Shown piece after piece: positions 17,504 through 26,660 of a DNA stretch of 64,000 nucleotides. Position numbers and translations under genes: made by a program. The notes beneath the pieces were generated by a model that had not been told where the DNA came from, did not search any database, and saw only the letters and a list, made by a program, of their open reading frames with translations. The stretch lies in assembly GCF_900129665.1 (NCBI RefSeq), contig NZ_FQWL01000001.1, positions 434,001 through 498,000 of the forward strand. The letters run 5' to 3'. Within the stretch, counting starts at the first letter, position 1, and every line of letters starts with the position of its first letter. This stretch comes from Flagellimonas flava. Its GTDB lineage: Bacteria; Bacteroidota; Bacteroidia; Flavobacteriales; Flavobacteriaceae.

Positions 17504-19713
17504 TGCATTGTAAATTCCTTAAGAAGTTCCCTAACTCGTTTCGTGTTTTCTACGTAGTATTTGGCTTGGGTCTTCTTTAATCCGACTTTTACCGTAACCG
17601 CGGTTTCCGGTAATTCCTGAAACATATATTCGTCCGTCCAGTCATCTCCAATTGCAAAGATAAAGTCGTAATTATCCTCACCCATCATTCTGACTGAAGC
17701 CCGTCCCTTGTTGACATTGCTGCTTTTCACCTCCATTACCTTGTTTCCGTTCAAAACGCTGATACCATCATTCCCAATTAGGCTGGTGAGGACCGTGTTT
17801 AATTCGGTAGCCCTTTTTTCGCCAAAATCAGGGTCGGTATTTCTATAGTGCCAGGCCATGGAGTAGTTTTTTTCCTCAATAAAAGAACCAGGAGTTCTAT
17901 CCACAAAAGATTCCAAAACTGGTTTTATCTTTTCCATCCATTCCCCTTTTACATTTTCAAGCATTTTAAATTCTTCCCCTCCGGTTGAAATCCAAACCCC
18001 ATGCTCAACTATCATATTATATTTTCTATCCAAAAACCATTTGGTGAAGGTCTGTTTGTCCCTACCGCTGATGAGGAACAAGGTGGTGTTCTTATCATTG
18101 TGCAATTGATCAAGCAATTGGTACAACTCATCATCCGGAGTGGCTTTTTGGGGATCCTTATGAAAACCGGTCAAGGTGCCATCATAGTCTAGGAACAAGA
18201 GCCTTTTTTTAGCTTCCGAATATTGTTTGGTGACTTTATTTAGAATAGATGGTGACATTTTTTGTGAAACAAAGGCATCATCATCCCCCTCGCTCTTTTT
18301 ATTGAGTGCATGCATGAATTCATTCGCCCATACCTCAACATTATAGCGTTCCAAACGGTTTTGTAAGAACATGTTCCTCGCCATTTGTTCTTCTTTGGGC
18401 ATGGTTATGGCGGCCTTTAGTGTATCTGCCTGCTGCTCAAAATTATTGGGGTTGATGAGCAAAGCCTCATTCATTTCGTAGGCGGACCCGGCCATTTCAC
18501 TTAAAATGAGCACGCCAGTTTTATCTATTCTTGTGGCGATGTATTCCTTGGCCACCAAATTCATTCCATCCCGTAAGGGAGTAAGCCAGGCTATGTCACT
18601 TGATGTATAGAGGTCAATGAGGTTCTCGAAGGGCAGGGAGCGGTAGAAGTACCAAATTGGAGTCCAATTTACTGTGGATAGCTCCCCATTGATTCGACCT
18701 ACGAGCTCATCGATTTCTTTTTTGAGCAACTGGTATTGCGGAACATTGGACCTTGACGGAACGGCTAAGATAATCAGGCGCACTTTTTCTTTGTATTCCG
18801 GGTATTTGTTGAGAAAATATTCAAAGGCATTTATGCGCTTTGCAATACCCTTACTGTAATCCAATCTATCTATGGAGAGGATAAGCTTGGTGTCTGGGGC
18901 CGAGGCCTTATGGTCGTCTAATTTTACCTGTAGGTCGCTCCTTTTTTCGTGTATGTTTTTTCCATGGAGGAGGGCAGCGTCCCTGAATTTTTTATAATCG
19001 ATACCCATGGGAAATGAATCCACCTTGATTACCCTGTGGTCCAGATAGACGTCGTTAAAGCTTACATCGAGTCCAAGAAGTCTTCGTACAGAACTCAAAA
19101 AATGCCTTTCGTAATCATAGGTGTGGAAACCAATGAGGTCGGACCCCAAAAGCCCTTGCAATACTTCTTCCCTCCAAGGAAGTGTTCTGAATATCTCATA
19201 CGAAGGGAAAGGAATGTGCAAAAAGAACCCTATAGAGGTGTTGGGTCGTTTTTCACGAACCATCTGTGGAACCAGCATTAGCTGGTAATCATGGACCCAG
19301 ATGGTATCATTTTCATCGGATTTTTCGATTATGGCATCCGCGAACTTTTGGTTCACAGCCTTGTAAACGTCCCAAAAATCCAACTCAAATTCTGTGTATT
19401 CCATAAAGTAATGGAACAAAGGCCACACAGTACGGTTGCTGAATCCAAAATAAAACCCTTCAATTTCTTTAGCCGTTAAATTCACCTTTGCACATCCATG
19501 CTCTTTTAAGGCCTTGTCTATGTCCTTTTCAAGCGCAGGAGGTGTATCCTCTTCCGTAAGCCCGGACCAGCCAATCCATAAACTTTCCCCACCACTGTGT
19601 ACTGATTTCATGCCAGTGGCCAAACCTCCAACACTAGGAATTGCGGTGAGACCGCCATCACTTATTTGTAATTGAACTGGCAGTCTATTGGAAATAATTA
19701 TAGTTTTACTCAT
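17500..19713 (-). CDS. Bifunctional trehalose-6-phosphate synthase / trehalose-phosphatase
   Basis: 737 residues. The N-terminal two thirds is a GT20 synthase that joins UDP-glucose to glucose-6-phosphate: IISNRLPVQL start, SLWIGWSG, WVHDYQLMLVPQMVR, FLHIPFPSYEIFR, DRLDYSKGI and DGMNLVAKEYIA. The C-terminal third is a HAD-type phosphatase giving free trehalose: LFLDYDGTLTGF (nucleophile and acid/base Asp), SGRDKQTF, and GDDWTDEYMF (magnesium-binding Asp pair). All key residues of both halves are present, so both activities are expected. Trehalose is an osmolyte and stress protectant, fitting a marine or halotolerant organism. The gene is divergent from the GH15 gene and coupled to the TolB/SnoaL gene. 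Confidence 0.95.
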   Translation of the reverse strand: MSKTIIISNRLPVQLQISDGGLTAIPSVGGLATGMKSVHSGGESLWIGWSGLTEEDTPPALEKDIDKALKEHGCAKVNLTAKEIEGFYFGFSNRTVWPLFHYFMEYTEFELDFWDVYKAVNQKFADAIIEKSDENDTIWVHDYQLMLVPQMVREKRPNTSIGFFLHIPFPSYEIFRTLPWREEVLQGLLGSDLIGFHTYDYERHFLSSVRRLLGLDVSFNDVYLDHRVIKVDSFPMGIDYKKFRDAALLHGKNIHEKRSDLQVKLDDHKASAPDTKLILSIDRLDYSKGIAKRINAFEYFLNKYPEYKEKVRLIILAVPSRSNVPQYQLLKKEIDELVGRINGELSTVNWTPIWYFYRSLPFENLIDLYTSSDIAWLTPLRDGMNLVAKEYIATRIDKTGVLILSEMAGSAYEMNEALLINPNNFEQQADTLKAAITMPKEEQMARNMFLQNRLERYNVEVWANEFMHALNKKSEGDDDAFVSQKMSPSILNKVTKQYSEAKKRLLFLDYDGTLTGFHKDPQKATPDDELYQLLDQLHNDKNTTLFLISGRDKQTFTKWFLDRKYNMIVEHGVWISTGGEEFKMLENVKGEWMEKIKPVLESFVDRTPGSFIEEKNYSMAWHYRNTDPDFGEKRATELNTVLTSLIGNDGISVLNGNKVMEVKSSNVNKGRASVRMMGEDNYDFIFAIGDDWTDEYMFQELPETAVTVKVGLKKTQAKYYVENTKRVRELLKEFTMQ

Positions 19714-19815
19714 GAAAGGTGATTTTAGGACTAAAATGTAATAAAATTCCTATTTTTTCGATTTAATAGAAGGTAAAAAAACCAACGTTAACCAACAGAA
19801 TTTTAAATCCTTAGT

Positions 19816-21615
19816 ATGGATAACCTAAATTACGGAATAATTGGAAACTGTAGAAGCGCCGCGTTAATTTCAGATACAGGCTCTTTGGAATGGTGTTGTC
19901 TGCCGCAGTTTGATTCCACTTCTGTCTTTGCAAAACTCCTGGACCACGAAAAGGGAGGAAGCTTCGAGATTAAAACCAAATACAATTACGAAATACATCA
20001 AGAGTATTACAAAAATACGGCCATATTGGTGACCCGCTACTCGGATGGCGAAAACACCTTTGAGGTGCATGACTTTATGCCGCGTTACCATAAACTGACT
20101 GGTAAATATAATGCCCCGCCAGAGATTGTGCGTTATGTCAAGCACATATCTGGGGCACCCAGATTTAGCGTACACTACGACCCTAGATTGGAATATGCCC
20201 AAGGGAATACCACCAATCATGTAAAGGCCAATTTTATTGTGAGCCTTACCAACAAACAAAAATTTGACACCCTCTTTTTGTACACTTCGTTCAATAAGAA
20301 CAGTGTGATATCAGGGGATGAAATTGTGTTAAAGGAAGATGGTTATTTCCTTATTTGCTATAACGAGAAGATTTTGAAACCCACAACCCAAAAAATGTCT
20401 TTGGAGTTGGAGCGCACCAAGATTTATTGGTTGGATTGGGTAGATAGAACTCCTACATACAAGCAGTTCAACGATGAAATTATGCGGAGTGCCATTACGC
20501 TAAAAATGCTCACCTACGATAAAACTGGAGCGGTTTTGGCGGCAGCCACCACCTCTTTGCCCGAAACCATTGGAGAGGTCAGGAATTGGGACTATCGCTT
20601 CTGTTGGATTCGGGATGCTTCCATGGTAATCAAAGTGGTTTCGGAACTTGGCCATAAGAATTCTGCAAAGAGATACCTTCAATTTATTATTGATTTGATG
20701 CCCGATAAGGACGAAAAACTTCAAATCATGTATGGTATCAACAAACAAAAAACGCTTACAGAAAAGACATTGGACCATCTAGACGGGTACAAAGGATCCA
20801 AACCTGTTCGCATTGGTAATGCTGCGTACAAGCAAAAACAAAATGACATCTATGGTATATTAATGGATGTGATTTATGAGCAGCTGGTGAAGTTCAGCAA
20901 CGATATTGAGAATGGGGAAGAACTTTGGAGCATTACCAAGGGAATCGTTTGGATTGTCAATAAACACTGGCGTGAACCGGATAAAGGTATTTGGGAATTC
21001 AGGGGAGAAGATCGGCATTTCACCTTTTCCAAGGTACTTTGTTGGGTAGCACTGGACCGAGCTATCAAAGTAGCGCGAATTTTCGGAAAGCACCGTAAAA
21101 TTGAGCAATGGACGGCCCTTGAGCAAGAAATAAAAGAAGATATCCATGAACATGCATGGAACAGTGAGGTCAATGCGTTTGTCCAGTCTTATGGCTCCAA
21201 TCATTTGGATGCTTCGGTGTTGCTAATGGAATCCTATGGGTTCATTCACGCCAAAGACCCCAAGTTTGTAAGTACGGTTAAGGCCATCGAAGAAGACCTG
21301 AGCAATGATGGTCTGTTATACCGATACAAGAACGAAGATGATTTTGGCCTGCCATCCTCATCGTTTACCATTTGTACGTTCTGGTTCATCAACAGCCTGT
21401 TCAAGATAGGGGAAGAGGAGAAAGCCCTGGCCCATTTTGAGCGCTTGTTGGGCTATAGCAATCACTTGGGACTATTTAGTGAGGATATCGACTTTAAGAC
21501 GAAACGCTTGTTGGGGAATTTTCCTCAAGCTTATTCCCATTTGGCTTTGATTGAATGCGCCATCAATTTCTCCCGCAAAAAGAGCGAGGAAAAGATTTTG
21601 GAATCCATTAGCTGA
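19816..21615 (+). CDS. Glycoside hydrolase family 15 protein (trehalase/glucoamylase-like)
   Basis: 599 residues without a signal peptide, so cytosolic. The start MDNLNYGIIGNCRSAALIS and WCCLPQFDSTSVFAKLLD is typical of the trehalase-like GH15 N-terminal domain. The (alpha/alpha)6 barrel carries RNWDYRFCWIRDAS, GIWEFRGEDRHF with the probable catalytic acid Glu (about residue 394), and GNFPQAYSHLALIE near residue 570, where the catalytic base region lies. Members cleave trehalose or alpha-glucans to glucose. Divergent from trehalose synthase/phosphatase with 102 bp between the starts; together they would set trehalose turnover. It overlaps the convergent decarboxylase by 8 bp. Confidence 0.9.
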   Translation: MDNLNYGIIGNCRSAALISDTGSLEWCCLPQFDSTSVFAKLLDHEKGGSFEIKTKYNYEIHQEYYKNTAILVTRYSDGENTFEVHDFMPRYHKLTGKYNAPPEIVRYVKHISGAPRFSVHYDPRLEYAQGNTTNHVKANFIVSLTNKQKFDTLFLYTSFNKNSVISGDEIVLKEDGYFLICYNEKILKPTTQKMSLELERTKIYWLDWVDRTPTYKQFNDEIMRSAITLKMLTYDKTGAVLAAATTSLPETIGEVRNWDYRFCWIRDASMVIKVVSELGHKNSAKRYLQFIIDLMPDKDEKLQIMYGINKQKTLTEKTLDHLDGYKGSKPVRIGNAAYKQKQNDIYGILMDVIYEQLVKFSNDIENGEELWSITKGIVWIVNKHWREPDKGIWEFRGEDRHFTFSKVLCWVALDRAIKVARIFGKHRKIEQWTALEQEIKEDIHEHAWNSEVNAFVQSYGSNHLDASVLLMESYGFIHAKDPKFVSTVKAIEEDLSNDGLLYRYKNEDDFGLPSSSFTICTFWFINSLFKIGEEEKALAHFERLLGYSNHLGLFSEDIDFKTKRLLGNFPQAYSHLALIECAINFSRKKSEEKILESIS

Positions 21616-23053
21616 TAGGCTGTGTCAGTTTCTTTTCTGCAATTTGGGTAATTCGCTCCAAGAGCTGTTCCAAATGAGAAGTAGTGGTAAATGGATTCAT
21701 CAAGGTTGTTCTTAGGTAATGGATACCATTGAGTTTGGTCTGCACCAGATAAAACTCCCCATCTCCCAGCAATTCTTGCCGTATTGAAGCGTTCAGAGCA
21801 TCCAATTCCTTTGGATTGAGCTTGTCATCCGCAAACCGGAAACAAAGAATGTTGGACATGGGCTGGAACGCCAGTTCAAATTGTTGTTTAGCTCTAATGA
21901 TTTCTGCGAATGCTTTGGCCAAATCATATAGGACAGTTACATTTTGATCGAATACATCTTTGCCATACATTTTTAATAAAAGAAACCAATGCAGGCTCAT
22001 CATGGACTTGGTGCACTCAAAAGTTCTTTTGCCGCCATTGTACCAATCTTCCTCTTCTGTTTCCGTGAGCAGATAATCCGCTTTTTGGGCAAAAGTGGAA
22101 TGCGAATGCGCACCGTCCTTAAAAATCAAAGCTGTTGTAATAGTGGGCATCATTAGCATTTTGTGACCATCGATGACCACGGAATCCGATTTTTCAATGC
22201 CTTGTAGTAAATGCTTGTATTTTTTGGAAAAAATAGCGGCACCTCCATGTGCTCCATCCACATGAAACCAAAGCTTATGTTTTGAAGCGAACTCGGCAAT
22301 GGCATTCAAATCGTCATAAATACCTGTGGCCGTCGAGGGTGCACTGCCAACAATGGCAAAAATCTGGATGCCCTTTTCCATGGCTTTTTGTAGATGAGCT
22401 TCCAACTGACTTATATCCATACTAAAATCTGAGTCAACCGGGATTTTAAAGATACCTTGTTCACCCAATCCCATAATTTTAGCTGCTCTATCAACACAGT
22501 AGTGGGCTTCTTCACTAACCATAATTCCCAAGGGTTGGTTGTGTCCATTGTTCCAAACATCATTATCCACCCTTGCTTTTCTTGCCGCCAGTAGCGCGGT
22601 AAGATTGGCCAATGTACCTCCTGAGGTAAGAATACCACGTGATATAGAATCATAACCCAATTTTTCAGCTAACAGGTCACAAACAATGCGTTCCATGGCT
22701 GTGGGGGACATACCCATTTCGTAAACCGCCATTCCATTATTGAGCATGGAACCAAGCATTCCCGTAAGTGCTCCAACTGGAGCTGGTGCAGCCACCTGAT
22801 GCCCCACATATTTTGGATTATGGGTATGTGTTGTGCGAAGTAATACTTCCTTGAAGAATTCATCAGTTGAACCGTTTTTCAAAAACCCTTTCCAGAATTC
22901 AAGTTCGTTGTCCGGTTCGTTCCAATTGATAGTTTTTTCGCTTTCTCCCTGAGTGGTATTTTGTATATGGTTGGCCAAAAGGTCTACCAATTGGTATCCC
23001 ATTTCCTTAAAATCCTCAGCATTGTATGCGGATTTGAGCAATTCATTATCCAT
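21608..23053 (-). CDS. Pyridoxal-phosphate-dependent decarboxylase (aromatic amino acid / diaminobutyrate type)
   Basis: 481 residues, group II PLP decarboxylase fold. Visible motifs: HPKY-like HNPKYVGHQ near residue 80, GILTSGGTLANLTAL (PLP phosphate binding), WFHVDGAHGGAA (Asp contacting the pyridine nitrogen) and DGHKMLMMP with the Schiff-base lysine at about residue 299. The usual length is 470-490. Substrate cannot be fixed: glutamate, diaminobutyrate and aromatic amino acid decarboxylases share these motifs. It follows a terminator on its upstream side (23098-23124), so it is not part of the fad operon. Confidence 0.85.
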   Translation of the reverse strand: MDNELLKSAYNAEDFKEMGYQLVDLLANHIQNTTQGESEKTINWNEPDNELEFWKGFLKNGSTDEFFKEVLLRTTHTHNPKYVGHQVAAPAPVGALTGMLGSMLNNGMAVYEMGMSPTAMERIVCDLLAEKLGYDSISRGILTSGGTLANLTALLAARKARVDNDVWNNGHNQPLGIMVSEEAHYCVDRAAKIMGLGEQGIFKIPVDSDFSMDISQLEAHLQKAMEKGIQIFAIVGSAPSTATGIYDDLNAIAEFASKHKLWFHVDGAHGGAAIFSKKYKHLLQGIEKSDSVVIDGHKMLMMPTITTALIFKDGAHSHSTFAQKADYLLTETEEEDWYNGGKRTFECTKSMMSLHWFLLLKMYGKDVFDQNVTVLYDLAKAFAEIIRAKQQFELAFQPMSNILCFRFADDKLNPKELDALNASIRQELLGDGEFYLVQTKLNGIHYLRTTLMNPFTTTSHLEQLLERITQIAEKKLTQPIS

Positions 23054-23097
23054 TGGATAAAGTTATGGGGATTGCCCAAAGCTTCAAAATAAACCAT

Positions 23098-23124
23098 AAA
23101 AAAACCGCCTCGAAAGAGGCGGTT
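23098..23124 (-). terminator. Strong intrinsic terminator of the fad operon
   Basis: Perfect 9-bp stem (AACCGCCTC at 23103-23111 pairs with GAGGCGGTT at 23116-23124) with a GAAA loop, followed on the minus strand by a run of seven T. It lies 35 bp after the stop of the acyl-CoA dehydrogenase gene and before the decarboxylase. Confidence 0.9.
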
Positions 23125-23158
23125 CCCAAATTAAGCTTTGTTTCAGCATTTATTTGAA

Positions 23159-24970
23159 TTAGTCAAAGGTATACCCATTATCCGCAGCTACTTTATCCGC
23201 TATTTCGGTACGGAGTGCCACGACATTGGGTTGATTTGTATATTTCGTAAAGCGTTTAAGGCCCATTAGCATCATGCGCTGCTCATCTCCTTCTGCAAAT
23301 GAGATGATGGCTTCTTTTCCTTTTTGGTTGATAATATCAACAGCACGATACAAATACAATTTAGACATTGCAATTTGCGTTGCTTGAGAATCTTCGCCAA
23401 ATCTTTTGGCGTTTTTCTCCGTGCGTAAGATAGTGGATTCTGCCAAATAGATCTGTATCAAAATGTCCGCAGCTGACATTAATAGCATTTGGTGCTCTTC
23501 CAAGCTTGGTCCAAATTTTTGAACTGCACTTCCCGCCACCATAAGGAATACCTTTTTCAAACGGGCTACCAAATCTTTTTCTTCGGAGAACAGCTCGGAA
23601 AAGTCGGGAGTGTCAAAGGATGGGATTCCCATGAGTTCTTCACCCACGGCAGTTGCAGGGCCCAATAAATCCACATGGCCTTTCATGGCCTTTTTTACCA
23701 ACATTCCAACAGCCAACATTCTGTTGATTTCATTGGTGCCTTCATAAATTCGTGAGATTCGCGCATCACGCCAAGCTGATTCCATCGGGGTATCTGCACT
23801 GAAGCCCATTCCACCAAAGATTTGGATGCCCTCGTCAGTAGTATGCTGTACGTGTTCTGACACAGCTACCTTTAAGATAGAGCATTCAATGGCATATTCC
23901 TCAACTCCTTTAAGCTCTGCTTCTTGATGGGAATTTCCATCTGCTTCACGAATGGCAATTCTGTCCTCAATATTCTTCGCAGCACGATAACAGGCCGATT
24001 CATCCGCATAGGCGTTGGTGGCCATATCAGCAATTTTGGCCTTTATCGCGCCAAAATTCACAATTGGTGTTTTGAACTGGATACGTTCATTGGCGTACTT
24101 GGCAGCCTCGTTGATGACCCTTCTTTGTGCCTCCAAACAGGCCGCAGCCAATTTGATACGTCCCACATTAAGGGCATTCATGGCAATTTTGAACCCATTG
24201 CCTCTTTCAGAAAGCATATTTTCTACGGGAACCTTGGTCTCACTGAAAAAGACTTGTCTGGTAGAGGAGGAGTGGATACCCAACTTCTTTTCCTCATCGC
24301 CTAGGGAGATGCCATTTTCTGGATCATTTTCAACAATAAAACCGGTGATATTTTTATCGTCCTCGATTCTTGCAAAAACAATGAACAGGTTGCAGAAGCC
24401 CGCATTGGAAATCCACATTTTTTGGCCGGTAATACTGTAATGTTTTCCATCCTCGGATAAAACCGCCTTGGTTTTTCCAGAATTGGCATCGGAACCAGCA
24501 CCAGGTTCTGTAAGGCAATAGGCACCAAACCATTCACCCGAAGCCAACTTTGGAACATATTTCTGCTTTTGCTCTTCGGTTCCGTACAAGGTAATCGGCA
24601 TGGTTCCGATTCCTGTATGCGCACCAAAAGCCGTACTGAACGAACCGGTGGCACCTGAGATGTAATCACAGACCAACATGGTAGAGACAAAGCCCATTCC
24701 CATTCCACCATAGGACTCTGGAACCGCTACACTTAATAATCCAAGTTCTCCAGCTTTGCGCATGGTTTCTTCGGTGTAGGCGTAATCCTTTTTCTCGAAA
24801 CGTTCCCAATGTGCCCAAAGTTCGCGGTCCACAAATTCTTTGGTGCTTTCGCGCATCATTTTTTGCTCCTCGTTCAAATCCTCTAGGGTGAACACATCTT
24901 CGCAATCTGTTTCCTTGACCAAGAACTGGCCGCCTCGTAGGATGTCTTTATTTAGGGTTTCTGTACTCAT
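23159..24970 (-). CDS. fadE: Acyl-CoA dehydrogenase (FadE-like)
   Basis: 603 residues, the long form with an extra C-terminal helical domain as in very-long-chain acyl-CoA dehydrogenases and Bacillus FadE. Motifs: GAYCLTEPGAGSDA (FAD/substrate binding), KMWISNAGFCNLF, and RDARISRIYEGTNEINRM with the probable catalytic Glu at about residue 409. It carries out the first oxidation of beta-oxidation, acyl-CoA to trans-2-enoyl-CoA, with FAD and an electron-transfer flavoprotein. Last gene of the marR-fadN-fadA-S23-fadE operon; a terminator follows. Confidence 0.92.
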   Translation of the reverse strand: MSTETLNKDILRGGQFLVKETDCEDVFTLEDLNEEQKMMRESTKEFVDRELWAHWERFEKKDYAYTEETMRKAGELGLLSVAVPESYGGMGMGFVSTMLVCDYISGATGSFSTAFGAHTGIGTMPITLYGTEEQKQKYVPKLASGEWFGAYCLTEPGAGSDANSGKTKAVLSEDGKHYSITGQKMWISNAGFCNLFIVFARIEDDKNITGFIVENDPENGISLGDEEKKLGIHSSSTRQVFFSETKVPVENMLSERGNGFKIAMNALNVGRIKLAAACLEAQRRVINEAAKYANERIQFKTPIVNFGAIKAKIADMATNAYADESACYRAAKNIEDRIAIREADGNSHQEAELKGVEEYAIECSILKVAVSEHVQHTTDEGIQIFGGMGFSADTPMESAWRDARISRIYEGTNEINRMLAVGMLVKKAMKGHVDLLGPATAVGEELMGIPSFDTPDFSELFSEEKDLVARLKKVFLMVAGSAVQKFGPSLEEHQMLLMSAADILIQIYLAESTILRTEKNAKRFGEDSQATQIAMSKLYLYRAVDIINQKGKEAIISFAEGDEQRMMLMGLKRFTKYTNQPNVVALRTEIADKVAADNGYTFD

Positions 24971-24998
24971 GATAACTAAGATTTAAAAGATTCAAGAA

Positions 24999-25012
24999 CC
25001 AAGAATCAAGAC
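24999..25012. repeat. Short intergenic repeat CCAAGAATCAAGAC, copy 1
   Basis: The 14-base string is identical to 26621-26634. It lies in the gap between the four-helix gene and fadE, within a longer CAAGA-rich stretch. Confidence 0.7.
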
Positions 25013-25371
25013 TTTTTGTTAAGTCCGTTTTGGAAGCCTGAAATCATTTTTTGTAATTGTTCTATTTTGTTTGACAAATGGAGAAATTTATTTTCCCCGA
25101 TATACTTTCTTCGGTATGCAATTATCAGTTGCGTTTCCCATTCAAATGTTGAACCCAAACTGGTTTCTAAATAGTTGTTCAAATGCTTTTCCGAAGACTT
25201 GCTTGTTCCTTCGGCAATATTGCTTGGAATGGACACAGCACATCTGATTAACTGGGAGGTCAAGTTGTATTTTTCAAGATCTGGAAAGTTTCGGATGAAG
25301 TTGTAGGTTTCATCAACTATTTTCATTCCCTCTTCCCATATCTTAAGTTTCTTGAAATTATGCCTACCCAT
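25006..25371 (-). CDS. Four-helix-bundle protein (S23/IVP-like)
   Basis: 121 residues. The pattern F-x-x-L-x-I-W-E-E-G near the start, LTSQLIRCAVSIPSNIAEG, and EWETQLIIAYRRKYI is the four-helix-bundle family first seen in 23S rRNA intervening sequences. Its biochemical role is unknown; it is thought to bind RNA or form oligomers. It sits inside the fad operon between fadA and fadE in the same orientation, which is not a usual metabolic partner. Both flanks carry short CAAGA-type repeats (24991-25012 and 25372-25392), suggesting the gene arrived as a small unit. Confidence 0.88.
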   Translation of the reverse strand: MGRHNFKKLKIWEEGMKIVDETYNFIRNFPDLEKYNLTSQLIRCAVSIPSNIAEGTSKSSEKHLNNYLETSLGSTFEWETQLIIAYRRKYIGENKFLHLSNKIEQLQKMISGFQNGLNKKS

Positions 25372-25404
25372 AAATCTTGTTTCTTGTCTCTAAAAGTCTT
25401 TTCT

Positions 25405-26595
25405 CTAATTCAAAAACTCATAAATCCCGGCAGCGCCTTGTCCGGTTCCTACACACATGGTCACCATGCCGTATTTTCCTTTCATGTCGCGCTTGCGCAT
25501 TTCATCAAAAAGTTGAACGGAAAGCTTGGCTCCAGTGCAACCTAAAGGATGTCCCAACGCAATGGCTCCCCCATTTACATTCACGATTTCCTGATTTAAA
25601 TCCAGCTCTCGCATCACGGCCAGGGATTGAGAGGCAAAGGCCTCGTTCAACTCAATCAACTCCACATCGTTCTGCTTCAATCCTGCCTGCTTTAATGCTT
25701 TTGGAATGGCCTTCACCGGACCAATTCCCATGATTCTGGGTTCTACCCCAGCTGCAGCGTAATTCACAAGTCGAGCGATAGGTTCCAAATTCAATTCTTT
25801 TACCATTTCCTCGCTCATTACCATCACAAAAGCAGCTCCATCACTCATCTGCGAGGAATTCCCTGCCGTAACACTACCGCCAGCTGCAAAAACAGGGCGC
25901 AACTTGTTGAGGGTAGGGATGTTGGTGCCTTTTCTTGGCCCTTCATCCTTGTTTACAGTATAGGTTTTGGTTTCTTTTTTACCAGCATCGTTCACAAAGG
26001 TGTGCTCCACCTCTATAGGAACAATCTGATCTTGAAACCTGTTTTCCTCTTGCGCTTTCAAAGCCTTCATATGAGAGCTATATGCAAATACATCCTGGTC
26101 TTCTCGGGATACCTTAAATTGCTGGGCCACTGCTTCGGCGGTCAATCCCATACCCCAGTAGTAATCCTCGTTCCCTTCCTTTGCCGTGGCGTAATCAGGG
26201 GTAGGTTTGTATCCACCCATGGGAATGTAGCTCATACTCTCCGAACCTCCGGCAATAATGCAATCCGCCATTCCCGATTGGATCTTGGCCGTAGCAATCC
26301 CAATAGTCTCCAAACCTGAGGCACAGTACCGGTTCACGGTAACCCCGGGAACATCATCAATGTTCAATCCCATCAACGAGATAAGTCGTGCCATATTGAG
26401 ACCTTGTTCGGCTTCCGGCATGGCATTCCCAACTATCACGTCATCAATGCGTTTTTTGTCCAGATTGGGCAATTCCTTCATCATGTGTTCAATGGTCTCT
26501 GCGGCCAATTCATCTGGTCTTTTGAAACGGAACAACCCTCTGGGTGCTTTCCCCACTGCGGTCCTGTATGCTTTTACTATGTATGCTGTTTTCAT
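25405..26595 (-). CDS. fadA: Acetyl-CoA C-acyltransferase (thiolase, FadA-like)
   Basis: 396 residues, usual thiolase length. The nucleophile is in RYCASGLET (Cys91); HPLGCTGA (His349) and MCVGTGQGA (Cys381) complete the active site. The protein carries out the last step of beta-oxidation, cleaving 3-ketoacyl-CoA with CoA to acetyl-CoA. Position directly after fadN-like and before fadE-like matches the Bacillus subtilis fadN-fadA-fadE order. A small gap of 65 bp from fadN contains a hairpin at 26619-26646. Confidence 0.93.
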   Translation of the reverse strand: MKTAYIVKAYRTAVGKAPRGLFRFKRPDELAAETIEHMMKELPNLDKKRIDDVIVGNAMPEAEQGLNMARLISLMGLNIDDVPGVTVNRYCASGLETIGIATAKIQSGMADCIIAGGSESMSYIPMGGYKPTPDYATAKEGNEDYYWGMGLTAEAVAQQFKVSREDQDVFAYSSHMKALKAQEENRFQDQIVPIEVEHTFVNDAGKKETKTYTVNKDEGPRKGTNIPTLNKLRPVFAAGGSVTAGNSSQMSDGAAFVMVMSEEMVKELNLEPIARLVNYAAAGVEPRIMGIGPVKAIPKALKQAGLKQNDVELIELNEAFASQSLAVMRELDLNQEIVNVNGGAIALGHPLGCTGAKLSVQLFDEMRKRDMKGKYGMVTMCVGTGQGAAGIYEFLN

Positions 26596-26618
26596 TTTTT
26601 ATCGATATAAGAGGTAAG

Positions 26619-26646
26619 AGCCAAGAATCAAGACGGTGTCTTGGCT
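26619..26646. repeat. Inverted repeat between fadN and fadA, containing repeat copy 2
   Basis: GAGCCAAGA (26619-26627) and TCTTGGCTC (26638-26646) are a perfect 9-bp inverted repeat with a 10-base loop. The 14-base string at 26621-26634 matches the copy at 24999. On the transcribed minus strand no T-run follows, so a simple terminator is unlikely; an mRNA stem-loop affecting processing or stability is possible. Confidence 0.65.
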
Positions 26647-26660
26647 CCTTTTTCTAAATT

